A DNA stretch of 34,963 bases from Deltaproteobacteria bacterium (GTDB lineage: Bacteria > Myxococcota_A > Polyangia > Polyangiales > Polyangiaceae), in NCBI GenBank assembly GCA_003235365.1, contig QJWJ01000026.1, forward strand, positions 1 to 34,963, written 5' to 3'. Within the stretch, counting starts at the first letter, position 1. Every line of letters starts with the position of its first letter. The notes beneath the pieces are model-generated. The model saw nothing but the letters and a program-made list of their open reading frames with translations, searched no databases and had not been told where the DNA came from. Below, one piece after another: positions 1 through 7,852 of the stretch. The position numbers and the translations under genes are program-made.

Positions 1-1481
1 GTCACCAGCAGTCCAGATAGGACCCACAAGTACGTGTCGAGCAACACCTGGGTCAGTCGGATGGGCGGCAACGGACGTCGGTCCGAATGCGGGCCGAGGT
101 GCAACACGCCAAGCAACACGATGCTGCACATCAGGGCGCAACCAGCCAGGTACGACCCGACCGAGCGAAATAGCATGTATTGCCAGGGTAACCCGCCTTG
201 ACCCGAGGCGGCTTCGACCAGTGAGAGGCTCGCGTGTTGCAGCACGGCCGCGGTCAGAGCGATCAGCACCGTCAAGTGAATCCCGGTTCCGCGAATCACT
301 GACATCGTGGCCTGCCACGGCGACCAGCCCTTGCGGCGGTATCCGCCGCCGAGAAACTGAGCGATGCACAGTAGCGCGCCGGAGCTGGCGTATACCAGCA
401 GCAGGTCGTAGTCGACGACCGAGCTCACGAGGCCGAGCCCACAAGCAGCGAACAGCGCACTGACGATGAGAAACGGTAGCAAGCCACCGGCCACCGAGGC
501 CCAGCTCGACGGCCTGGCCGCCAGAGGTGACGCGCTCCAGTTGCGGCCCAGCTTGGATTCCAGCAAAGCCAGGCCCAGCGCAACGGGGCTACGCCCGAGG
601 AGCAGCAGCGTTGCCAGAATGGCCCCAGCACCGAGCCCCCAACGCCAGCCGGCAGCGTCTTGAGGGTTGAGCCCCGCTACGTCGACTTCCACCGGTTGAG
701 GAGCGGCCAAGCCTTGGCGCACGACGAGTAGTTCAGCGCTGCGCGCCGCCGGACGCGGAGCAAGGTCTCGCGCATCGAAAACGTTGACGTCGTCGAATTG
801 CAGGATGCAGTCACCTCGGCGCAGCGGGCTCGGCTCTGCCTCGTCGTTGACGTCCTGCAGGCAGAACTGGTTCCCGCCCCCACGACTGACTTTCCAACCG
901 TACCGCGCCAGCAGCTGCGCGTGAGGCTCCGGCTGTTCAGGTCGAGATTCGCTGACCTCGCTCGCGGCGGGCGTTCGAAACAGGTCCAACGACAGGTTGG
1001 TCAGCTCTCCGGTGATCGGAGGGGCGCCGGCGGTCCGCGGTGCGAAAGCCAGCGTCACGCTCCCACGGAACGTCCCGTGATGCACCGCGTCGTCCCCGAG
1101 GAAGTCGACGACGAGCTGCTCGGTGACTCGCATGCGTAGGCGTTGACGCGACTGGGCGGACGTGTCGACGACGATGTGCACCGATCGCGGCTCAGCGCCG
1201 GCCCGGAAGACCGTGCCGTGGAACGTTAGAGAACCTTTGGTTCTTTCGGAGAATCCATCGCCGCGGACAGTCAACTCGTCTCGCACCTCGAGCGCGGCGG
1301 GCTCGATGGACGCCAAATCGAGCAAGTGGGGCGCGTCCACAGCGCACCCCATGTTCGCCAGCAGCGCGAAGCCAATCAAAGGCGCGAGCAGCGGGCCGCG
1401 ACCGGTGCACAGTCGCCCGTGGGCTCCCGCATCGCCGTCGTCGGAGCGAGAAAACAGCCATCTGGCCACACTGCACACCAT
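1..1481 (-). CDS. Partial membrane protein: TIG-like + PDZ-like regions fused to a NuoH-like membrane domain
   Basis: An open frame of 493 codons runs from ATG 1481 off the left edge; GGGAG lies 4 nt before the start. Residues 30-46 are hydrophobic and end at C46, but the preceding residues ANMG are a poor lipobox. Residues 58-165 read like an IPT/TIG beta domain (SIEPAALEVRDELTVRGDGF). Residues 187-270 look PDZ-like (RRGDCILQFDDVNVFDARDL). From about 280 there are at least five hydrophobic segments. Residues 357-450 follow the hydrophobic pattern and some residues of complex I subunit NuoH: a VDYDLLLVYA stretch, a GGGYRRKGW loop, and LSLVEAASGQ where NuoH has a similar segment before its next helix. 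NuoH carries the quinone site and proton path; whether this protein does cannot be said. The domain calls come from pattern recognition only. The C-terminus is outside the window. Other small ORFs in this region are shadows. Confidence 0.72.
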   Translation of the reverse strand, partial: MVCSVARWLFSRSDDGDAGAHGRLCTGRGPLLAPLIGFALLANMGCAVDAPHLLDLASIEPAALEVRDELTVRGDGFSERTKGSLTFHGTVFRAGAEPRSVHIVVDTSAQSRQRLRMRVTEQLVVDFLGDDAVHHGTFRGSVTLAFAPRTAGAPPITGELTNLSLDLFRTPAASEVSESRPEQPEPHAQLLARYGWKVSRGGGNQFCLQDVNDEAEPSPLRRGDCILQFDDVNVFDARDLAPRPAARSAELLVVRQGLAAPQPVEVDVAGLNPQDAAGWRWGLGAGAILATLLLLGRSPVALGLALLESKLGRNWSASPLAARPSSWASVAGGLLPFLIVSALFAACGLGLVSSVVDYDLLLVYASSGALLCIAQFLGGGYRRKGWSPWQATMSVIRGTGIHLTVLIALTAAVLQHASLSLVEAASGQGGLPWQYMLFRSVGSYLAGCALMCSIVLLGVLHLGPHSDRRPLPPIRLTQVLLDTYLWVLSGLLV

Positions 1482-1599
1482 CTTGCTCCCATAACCTGCA
1501 AGCACCGAACGGGCCGAGATAGTGGCGTCGATAGGCGGCGAGTTCCGCTGTTGCCGCGAGAAGTTGGCCCGCCCACCGGCGCGCACTTAGCTTGGCCAC

Positions 1600-2157
1600 G
1601 TGTCGAACCGCACCCATTGGATGGACTCGCTCGCCGAGATCCGAAGGATACAAACCCAGCTGCAATTGCTGGCTCCCTTCCGCGACGCGGGGCTCGTTCC
1701 CGAGCCCGCAGCGACGCCTAGTCAACTTGCTCGACTCGAAGCGACGTTGGGCTTCGAATTGCCTCCTAGCTATGCGCAGTTCCTGCTACGGCATAACGGC
1801 TGGCGACGCTTCTTCGATGGTGTCCACCTGCTCGGAACCAACGAAATCGGGCATGCCGATCACGCTGCTGCCGCGCGCTTGTTGCTCAACACGACCTTGC
1901 GGACACGAGATGGTGCAGCTCCCAAGCTCGTGCCCTTCGGCATCGACTCACAGATGTGCAGTATCTTCGCCTTCGATGTAAATTGCGCGTCAGCCGAGAA
2001 GCCAGTCGTGGCTTGGGTCGGTGAACTCGGCATTCGGGCCGACAATTTTCCAAAGTTTTTGGAACTGTTAGGTCAGATAGCGGCTGCCGAACTGCATTCT
2101 TCGAGTCACACCGGTGCCGTGAATCTGTCGCCAAACATCGCATCAAGCGCCGCTTGA
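1600..2157 (+). CDS. SMI1/KNR4 (SUKH) family protein
   Basis: This 185-residue protein starts at GTG 1600; ATG 1621 is an in-frame alternative, and neither has a clear Shine-Dalgarno. Residues 40-70 carry the family signature: a short helix, LEATLGFELPPSYAQFLLRH, then NGW. Later residues fit the rest of the SUKH fold (VPFGIDSQMCSIFAFDVN and a hydrophobic FLELLGQI near the end). SUKH proteins include many immunity proteins against contact-dependent or type VI toxins, but also housekeeping members. No toxin gene lies beside it, so an immunity role is only a possibility. It stands between a divergent membrane gene and phaR. Confidence 0.75.
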   Translation: MSNRTHWMDSLAEIRRIQTQLQLLAPFRDAGLVPEPAATPSQLARLEATLGFELPPSYAQFLLRHNGWRRFFDGVHLLGTNEIGHADHAAAARLLLNTTLRTRDGAAPKLVPFGIDSQMCSIFAFDVNCASAEKPVVAWVGELGIRADNFPKFLELLGQIAAAELHSSSHTGAVNLSPNIASSAA

Positions 2158-2249
2158 CGCTGCAAGGCAGAATTGCTTTTCTGTGGCCTCCGTAGTGCTG
2201 CCATCCTGGCGCACTTGCGGTTTTCGTCGGGGCAGCGAAGGGCCACATC

Positions 2250-2828
2250 ATGTTGGAATCGGTTGAGTACGAGAACGCAGCTGGGGATGCGTCGCGAGTT
2301 ATCAAACGCTACTCGAACCGCAAGCTGTACGACACCAAGAGCAGCAAGTACGTAACGCTGCTGCAGATCGCCGACATGGTCCGTGCCGGCGAAGATGTGC
2401 AGATCATCGACAATCGCACGAAAGAGGACAAGACGGAGGTGACGCTCGCGCTGATCATCTCCGAAGAACTCAAGAACTCGCCCGGCGGCATTCCTCTCAC
2501 GACGCTCCGCGCGCTGATTCGTCACGATTCGAGTCCTCCTCCGTCAGGTGTTCACACGGGTGTTCACCCGGAGGCGTCCGCCGTGTTTGCTCGAGGCTGG
2601 GATGCACTTGTTGATTTCTTTCTCGACGAGGAGGCTGTGGTGGGTGATCAGACCGATGGACAGCGCGCCGCGGCGCGGGCTCGCTTCGAACAATGGCGGG
2701 CAGACTTGGACGCGCGTGTGCGGGCACTGCCCAACACGGACGCAGTCACCGAGCTGCAGGGCCAGGTGAAGCGTTTGAACGAGCGCCTCGCCGAACTCGA
2801 ACGGCGGTTCTCGAGCGACTCCGACTAG
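2250..2828 (+). CDS. phaR: PhaR-type polyhydroxyalkanoate synthesis regulator
   Basis: The protein has 192 residues, with AAGGG about 8 nt before ATG 2250. Residues 17-65 match the PHB/PHA accumulation regulator DNA-binding domain, including RVIKRYSNRKLYDTKSSKYV and the following LLQIADMVRAGEDVQIIDN. In known family members this domain binds DNA and polymer granules and represses phasin and synthase genes. The C-terminal half (from about residue 100) does not look like the usual short PHB_acc repeats. It has WDALVDFFLDEE, then a charged helix ending in a probable coiled coil (LQGQVKRLNERLAELERR). No phaC, phaP or other polymer gene is in this window, so the targets are unknown. The domain assignment is firm; the physiological role is inferred. 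Confidence 0.82.
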   Translation: MLESVEYENAAGDASRVIKRYSNRKLYDTKSSKYVTLLQIADMVRAGEDVQIIDNRTKEDKTEVTLALIISEELKNSPGGIPLTTLRALIRHDSSPPPSGVHTGVHPEASAVFARGWDALVDFFLDEEAVVGDQTDGQRAAARARFEQWRADLDARVRALPNTDAVTELQGQVKRLNERLAELERRFSSDSD

Positions 2829-3095
2829 CCTCTCGTCGCCGAGAGTTCGACCGATTCTCCGTTGCCCAGCCCGCGAGGGGTGAGCGGCGGGTCGCGTCGT
2901 GTGGAGGAGGGTACGACCCCGCGCGGAGCGCCGTGCGGGCTCTGCGGCATCGACGCCGTGCAGAAGGGGAGCCACCGCTGCCGCTCACCGGCGCCAGAAT
3001 GGCCGTTTCCGTGCTGAAACGCCGGGCCGGCACGCTCGCGACTTCAATTGGTCGGCGGAGGGAATAGCCGCGGTGCTAGCCTGGTTGGCGCCAAC

Positions 3096-3791
3096 ATGAC
3101 CCGCTCGGAAGTGCGTGAAAATAGCCCGCCCCTGAGTGAATTTTCGCAGCAGGCCCTGGCCCACATGCCGAGCCTGCTCGCGCTGGCGCGGCGACTGACC
3201 CGCAGTCAGTTCGAAGCCGAGGACCTCGTTCAGGACACTTTGGTCAAAGCGATTCGCGCCCGCGAGCAGTACCAATCCGGCACGAACCTGCGCGCCTGGT
3301 TGATGCGCATCCTCAAGAACACCTTCATCAATCGCTACCACCGAGGTCAGCTCGAACGCGCCACGATGAGCACGACCCTCGCAGACCCGGTCGTCGACGG
3401 TTGGATGGGCAGCGCCAGTGTGTTGGCCATGCGCGATCCCGAATCGTGTCTACTGCGTCCCCAGCTCGAAGAGCGAATCGCCGAAGCCATCGATGAGCTG
3501 CCCGAGGACTTTCGGGTCGTGGTGTTGCTCGCCGACGTCGAAGGGTTTGCCTACAGGGAGATCGCCGACACGCTCGGCTGCCCCATCGGCACGGTGATGT
3601 CGCGGCTGCATCGCGCCCGTCGCATCCTCAAGTCCAGGCTGGTGGAGCAAGCTCGTGAACTCGGCCTCGTACGCCCGGAGCCGGCGGTCGGAGGAGAGTC
3701 TGCCGCGGACCCAAAAGCGGATGAACCCATCGATTTTCAGGCCTATCGGGACATGGACCGACGGCGCAACGGAACGGGAGGTCGTTCATGA
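3096..3791 (+). CDS. ECF-type RNA polymerase sigma factor
   Basis: The protein has 231 residues. ATG 3096 (MTRSEVREN) is preferred over an upstream TTG at 3048 because the conserved region begins after it. Region 2 spans about residues 20-75 (LALARRLTRSQFEAEDLVQDTLVKA, then NLRAWLMRILKNTFINRYHR). Region 4 spans about 125-180 (IDELPEDFRVVVLLADVEGF, YREIADTLGCPIGTVMSRLHRARR). There is no region 3, as expected for a group IV sigma factor. A charged tail of about 45 residues follows region 4. The stop overlaps the start of the anti-sigma gene by four bases (ATGA at 3788-3791), indicating translational coupling. Its stimulus is not visible from sequence. Confidence 0.93.
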   Translation: MTRSEVRENSPPLSEFSQQALAHMPSLLALARRLTRSQFEAEDLVQDTLVKAIRAREQYQSGTNLRAWLMRILKNTFINRYHRGQLERATMSTTLADPVVDGWMGSASVLAMRDPESCLLRPQLEERIAEAIDELPEDFRVVVLLADVEGFAYREIADTLGCPIGTVMSRLHRARRILKSRLVEQARELGLVRPEPAVGGESAADPKADEPIDFQAYRDMDRRRNGTGGRS

Positions 3792-4615
3792 ACTGTCGAA
3801 GAGTGGAAGCACTGCTCGAGACCTTCGCCGACGGTGAGCTCGATCCCACGCAGACTCTGGACGTGGAAACCCACATCGAGCAGTGTGAGAGCTGCACCGA
3901 GCAACTGTTGCTCGTGCATTCGATGAAGGCGAGCATCGAACGCGCCGTCCGTGCTGACGTCCAGGTTTCCGACGCGTTCATGACGCGTGTTCGAGACGCC
4001 ATGCAGGCCGAGGAGCAGCGCCAGGCCGAGAAGGAAGAAGTCATCCGACCGCGTTTTGGTGGTTGGCGTAGCGCACTACCAGCTCTTGGCATGGCCGCGG
4101 GTGTGGTGTTCTGGTTTGGCATGCAGCAGCGGGCGTCGCACGTCCCCGCGCCCGCCCAGGAAGCTGGCTCGGTGATGACTGCACAGATGGGTATGGATGG
4201 CGCACTGGATCGATTGATCGACTACCATTCGTCGCCGCCCGAGCCTCAGGTGACCGAGCCCAATCTTTTGCCCACTTTCGAGCCCAACGTCGGGGTGCGG
4301 ATTCAAGTGCCGCAGCTCGATGCCTACGGTGCCAAGTGGGAAGGGGCGAGCTTGGTCCCTGTCGTCAATCAGCAGGCCGCGTCGCTGCGCTACAAGATGC
4401 CCGGGCATCGCGTGACCGTGTACGTGTTCGACTCCCGCAAGGTTCCGATCCACAAGCGGCTCGAGAAGCGCCTCGTGGGCGGCGGTTCGCCCATCTACGT
4501 CGGCCAATGGCGCGGGTATTCCGTGGCCGCACGCGACAACCGCGGCGTCGGCTACGCGATGGCAGCCGATCTCGACGACACGGAGATCACGCGCCTCATC
4601 AGCTCGATTCACTGA
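3788..4615 (+). CDS. Zinc-finger anti-sigma factor, single-pass membrane protein
   Basis: The protein has 275 residues and starts inside the stop of the sigma gene. The N-terminus has the zf-HC2 anti-sigma signature: C3, then H29-x3-C33-x2-C36 (HIEQCESC), which in ZAS proteins binds zinc and holds the sigma factor. Residues 90-115 form one hydrophobic segment (LPALGMAAGVVFWFGM), so the rest is expected outside the inner membrane. The outer part (about 160 residues) ends in a compact region with YKMPGHRVTVYVFDSR and GYSVAARDNRGVGYAMAADL, similar in style to transmembrane anti-sigma factors. Signal release by proteolysis or by zinc-site oxidation are both possible; nothing here decides between them. 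Confidence 0.9.
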   Translation: MNCRRVEALLETFADGELDPTQTLDVETHIEQCESCTEQLLLVHSMKASIERAVRADVQVSDAFMTRVRDAMQAEEQRQAEKEEVIRPRFGGWRSALPALGMAAGVVFWFGMQQRASHVPAPAQEAGSVMTAQMGMDGALDRLIDYHSSPPEPQVTEPNLLPTFEPNVGVRIQVPQLDAYGAKWEGASLVPVVNQQAASLRYKMPGHRVTVYVFDSRKVPIHKRLEKRLVGGGSPIYVGQWRGYSVAARDNRGVGYAMAADLDDTEITRLISSIH

Positions 4616-4676
4616 CGGCTGATGCAGGAGCAGGTGAGTTGCTGGCGGATGCGACGACTCCACTTCGGCGGCGGTG

Positions 4677-6407
4677 TCACTTCACGGACGCCACACCGAA
4701 CTTCCGCGGATCGGCCGCCGCCGTCTTCACCGAACCGTCATTGCCGAGCAGTTGTACTGCAGTACCCGTGAAGCGCACCGTGCCGACGATCTCGCCACGC
4801 CGCTGCAAGTCAGCGATGTGCGCGGCGCTGGTATCCTGCGGCACCAAGATCGTGCTTTCGCTGGTTGGGATCTGAAAGCGCGGCCCGTCCAAGATTTCTT
4901 TCAACGGCAGGTCGAAGGTGAGTCGAGCAATCACCGCTTGAGCGACGTTGGGAGCGATCGCCATGCCACCCGAGCCCCCCGCGGCAAGGACGACCTTGCC
5001 GTCCTTGATGACGATGGTCGGCGTCATGCTCGAAACTGGTTTGGCGCCGGGGCGCGGGCGGTTTGGGCTCTGCGCCAAGTTGAATTGCGCGACGTCGGTC
5101 CGCAACGTGAAGTCGTCCAGCTCGTCGTTGAGCACGACGCCCGATTGCGGCGCCGTCAGTTTGGCTCCGAAGGCTCGGTTGACCGTCGTGGTCAGCGATA
5201 CGACGTTGCCCTCTGCGTCACCGGTCACCAAGTGATGCGTGCCGTGTTCTTCGAGCCCAAAGCGTGGGATGGCGTGAGTGCGATCGAGGGCGATGCGTTG
5301 GCGCCGCCTCTTCATGCGGCCGGGGTCGAGCAGCGCGCTAGTTGGAACGGCTTCGACGTTCGGGTCACCGAGGTAGCGCATGCGATCGGCGATGGCGGCG
5401 CGAAACGCTTCGGCCAACGCGTGTTGATAGGCGGGAGTGTTGAAGCCCAAGCTGCGCAGTTCGTCCTTTCGAAACAGCGACAGCGCCTGCACGAGCATCA
5501 AGCCACCGGCTGAGGGGGGCGGCATGGTGTACACGTCGTAGCCGGCCCAGGCGACGTGTAGCGAGTCGCGTTGTGTCACCGAGTAGTTCTTCAGGTCATC
5601 CACCGACAGCCAGCCGCCTGCGCCGCGGGTCGTGGTGGCGAGTTCACTCGCGATTGCCCCTTCGTACAGGGCTTTGGGGCCTTCGGTCTCGATGCGTTGC
5701 AAGCTCCTGGCGAGCTTCGGGGATTTGATGGTAGCTCCGCCCTGGAGCGGCTTGCTCAGCCACAGTGAGCGCAGTGACGGATCGTTGCGCATCGCGTCCT
5801 TGGCCCAACCGACGACGCGCGCCAGGTGCGGGCTGACTTGAAAACCGTTTTGGGCCGCGACCACTGCCGGGTGTACGACCTTGGCCCAGGGGAGTTTGCC
5901 GAAGCGGCGGTGCAGTTCGTGCAGGCCGGCGACTTCACCGGGTACGCCAACCCACTTGCCTCGCGACTCGGAGGCAAATGGGCGCGCCTCGAAGTCGGCT
6001 GCGACGATGCTCGCTGGCGCCGTTTCTCGCGCATCGAGAATGGTCGTCTTGCCGCTCGTTGCGTCGAAGTAGTGAATGAAGCAGCCGCCCCCAATGCCGC
6101 TCGAACCCGGGCTCGTCACGCCAGCGACGAGGGCGGCCGTCACTGCGGCGTCAGCGGCATTGCCTCCTGCTTGGAGGGTCTGCATGGCCGCATGGGTAGA
6201 ACGCGCGTTTTCCGTCGCGACCGCGAGTTGGCCGCGGCCACTCGCTGCCTCGATGTCGGGCGTGCCAAAGATCAACAGCGTGACGCTCAGTGCCGCGCCG
6301 AGCCAGGGCAGGGCGGCGGTCGAGCCGCGCTTCGTGCGGGGTTTGGCGCGCGGGACCGCGGCGCGAGGATGATCGGTGGTCGCGGGACCAAGCTGCTGAC
6401 GAGCCAT
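4677..6407 (-). CDS. ggt: Gamma-glutamyltransferase (glutathione hydrolase)
   Basis: The protein has 576 residues from ATG 6407. The frame stays open upstream to 6608, but the signal peptide follows this ATG (positively charged residues, then LPWLGAALSVTLLIFG at about 34-49). It cleaves the gamma-glutamyl bond of glutathione or transfers the glutamyl group, usually in the periplasm. Conserved family residues are visible: LDARETAP (substrate arginine), the autoprocessing threonine T390 in GTHHLV, TVN and LDDF downstream, PVSSMTPTIV, and the GGSGG oxyanion loop. The precursor is expected to split before T390 into large and small subunits. It lies tail-to-tail with the anti-sigma gene (61 bases apart) and head-to-head with gshB. 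There is no Shine-Dalgarno, but a -10-like TATAAC sits 6 bases before the ATG. Confidence 0.95.
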   Translation of the reverse strand: MARQQLGPATTDHPRAAVPRAKPRTKRGSTAALPWLGAALSVTLLIFGTPDIEAASGRGQLAVATENARSTHAAMQTLQAGGNAADAAVTAALVAGVTSPGSSGIGGGCFIHYFDATSGKTTILDARETAPASIVAADFEARPFASESRGKWVGVPGEVAGLHELHRRFGKLPWAKVVHPAVVAAQNGFQVSPHLARVVGWAKDAMRNDPSLRSLWLSKPLQGGATIKSPKLARSLQRIETEGPKALYEGAIASELATTTRGAGGWLSVDDLKNYSVTQRDSLHVAWAGYDVYTMPPPSAGGLMLVQALSLFRKDELRSLGFNTPAYQHALAEAFRAAIADRMRYLGDPNVEAVPTSALLDPGRMKRRRQRIALDRTHAIPRFGLEEHGTHHLVTGDAEGNVVSLTTTVNRAFGAKLTAPQSGVVLNDELDDFTLRTDVAQFNLAQSPNRPRPGAKPVSSMTPTIVIKDGKVVLAAGGSGGMAIAPNVAQAVIARLTFDLPLKEILDGPRFQIPTSESTILVPQDTSAAHIADLQRRGEIVGTVRFTGTAVQLLGNDGSVKTAAADPRKFGVASVK

Positions 6408-6413
6408 GACCCG

Positions 6414-6442
6414 GTTATACGCGGCCCCTCCGTGACGACCAA
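6414..6442 (-). promoter_or_regulatory. Candidate ggt promoter, possibly giving a leaderless mRNA
   Basis: Read on the minus strand, TTGGTC (6442-6437) is followed after 17 bases by TATAAC (6419-6414), and the ggt ATG begins 6 bases later. Initiation would fall at or next to the A of the start codon, which agrees with the absence of a ribosome binding site. The -35 match is only 3 of 6. Confidence 0.4.
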
Positions 6443-6701
6443 CCTCGGGCCGGACGAATCGCATGCACACGGGTGGTCTTCGAGGACGGCCCGAAGTCGT
6501 CCGCCAACGACCGGCTCCCGCGCCGAATCGTGCCGCACCGAATCGCGCTGCGGGGCGGCGTACCGCGTGATGCGATGACTGATGACGGGCCGGGCCGCCC
6601 CACCCCAACCCAGAAATCGACCCTCGAAAGCTACCGAAACGGGGTGCGGCGGACTGGGCGGATCCGCGGGGTGTGCTCTATGCTGGCCGCCTGGAGCCCA
6701 C

Positions 6702-7655
6702 ATGCAGTTTCTCTTCATCATGGACCCTCACGCCGGAATGCTTCCGGACAAGGACACGAGCTTCGCCTTCATGCGTGCTGCCCAAGCGCGGGGTCACCAG
6801 TGCCTGCATTGCCAGGTGCATCAGGTGTCGAACGAAGGCGCGCGTGTCCGCGCCGTGGTCCGGCCGATCACCGTCAGTGACAGCGCACCGCACACCCGCG
6901 TCGGGGACCCAGTCGTCGTCGAGGTCGCCGAATGCGACGCAGTGTTCATTCGAAAGGATCCACCCTTCGATGGTGCGTACCTACACTTGACTCATCAACT
7001 CGACTTGCTGCCCGCTAGCACGCTGGTGATCAATGGGCCGCAAGCACTGCGCGACGCGAACGAGAAGTTGTTTGCTTGTCAGTTTGCGGAGTTCATGCCG
7101 CGCACCTTGGTCAGCGCCGATACGAATGCGATGCTCGAGTTCGTCAAAGACGTGGGCGGCGAGGGGGTAGTGAAGCCCCTCGACGGCGCGGGGGGCGCCG
7201 GCGTGATGGCTGTCAGTGTGCCGGGCCGCGCCAGTCGCGGCATCTTGGACTTCATCACCGGCGAGGGGCGTCGGTTGGCGATGGTGCAGGAGTTTCGGCC
7301 AGAAGTGGTCGGGGGCGACAAGCGCGTGCTGCTGCTCGACGGCAAGTTGCTCGGTGCGATTCGTCGCGTGCCACGGCCCGACGACATTCGCGCCAACATA
7401 CACGTCGGTGGTCGCGTCGAAGCGTGTGACTTGACTCCGGAGGAGCACCAGCTGGTCGAGAGCATCGGTCCCCGGTTGAGTCGTATGAAGTTGTTCTTCG
7501 TCGGGTTGGATTTGATTGCCGGCAAGCTCATCGAGGTGAACGTCACCAGTCCCACCGGGATACAGGAATTGGGGCGCCTGACCGGCACTCAGCCGGAGCT
7601 GGACGTGATCGCTTGGGTCGAATCGAAGAGTCAGGCCTCACGAGCTTCCGGGTAG
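6702..7655 (+). CDS. gshB: Glutathione synthetase (ATP-grasp)
   Basis: The protein has 317 residues, start ATG 6702 with GGAG about 6 bases upstream. It ligates gamma-glutamylcysteine and glycine using ATP. The prokaryotic GshB N-terminal domain starts MQFLFIMDP, as in known enzymes, and has FIRKDPPFDGAYLHLTHQLD near residues 83-105. The ATP-grasp part has KPLDGAGGAGV (glycine-rich loop, about 155-166), GGDKRVLLLDGKLLGAIRR, and the metal/substrate end with FVGLDLIAGKLIEVNVTSPTG. Length matches the family (about 315). It is divergent from ggt, so synthesis and breakdown of glutathione share one intergenic region. TATGCT at 6679-6684 could be its -10 box, with no good -35. Confidence 0.94.
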   Translation: MQFLFIMDPHAGMLPDKDTSFAFMRAAQARGHQCLHCQVHQVSNEGARVRAVVRPITVSDSAPHTRVGDPVVVEVAECDAVFIRKDPPFDGAYLHLTHQLDLLPASTLVINGPQALRDANEKLFACQFAEFMPRTLVSADTNAMLEFVKDVGGEGVVKPLDGAGGAGVMAVSVPGRASRGILDFITGEGRRLAMVQEFRPEVVGGDKRVLLLDGKLLGAIRRVPRPDDIRANIHVGGRVEACDLTPEEHQLVESIGPRLSRMKLFFVGLDLIAGKLIEVNVTSPTGIQELGRLTGTQPELDVIAWVESKSQASRASG

Positions 7656-7852
7656 GTGCTGCGCGGCGGCGAGCGTCCAGAGTGTGACACGGCGCGTGGC
7701 CGCCCACGGGTAACGGAGTGTTTCCCGAGGGTTTCAGCAAAGGCGGAATGGGCGCGGCCTCGGTCGGTGGTCGGCATGTGCCTCGAGACGTCACGCGGGC
7801 CTTGAACCCACACGGCGAACACAGGAATCATCCGGTTCGAAAGGATCGCTGA

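Noticed and set aside
1192..1725. 177-residue minus-strand frame
   Set aside because: It overlaps the NuoH-like gene in another frame and has no recognisable sequence.
1600..2157. SUKH gene as part of a toxin-immunity locus
   Set aside because: No toxin, Rhs, VgrG or other immunity gene is adjacent.
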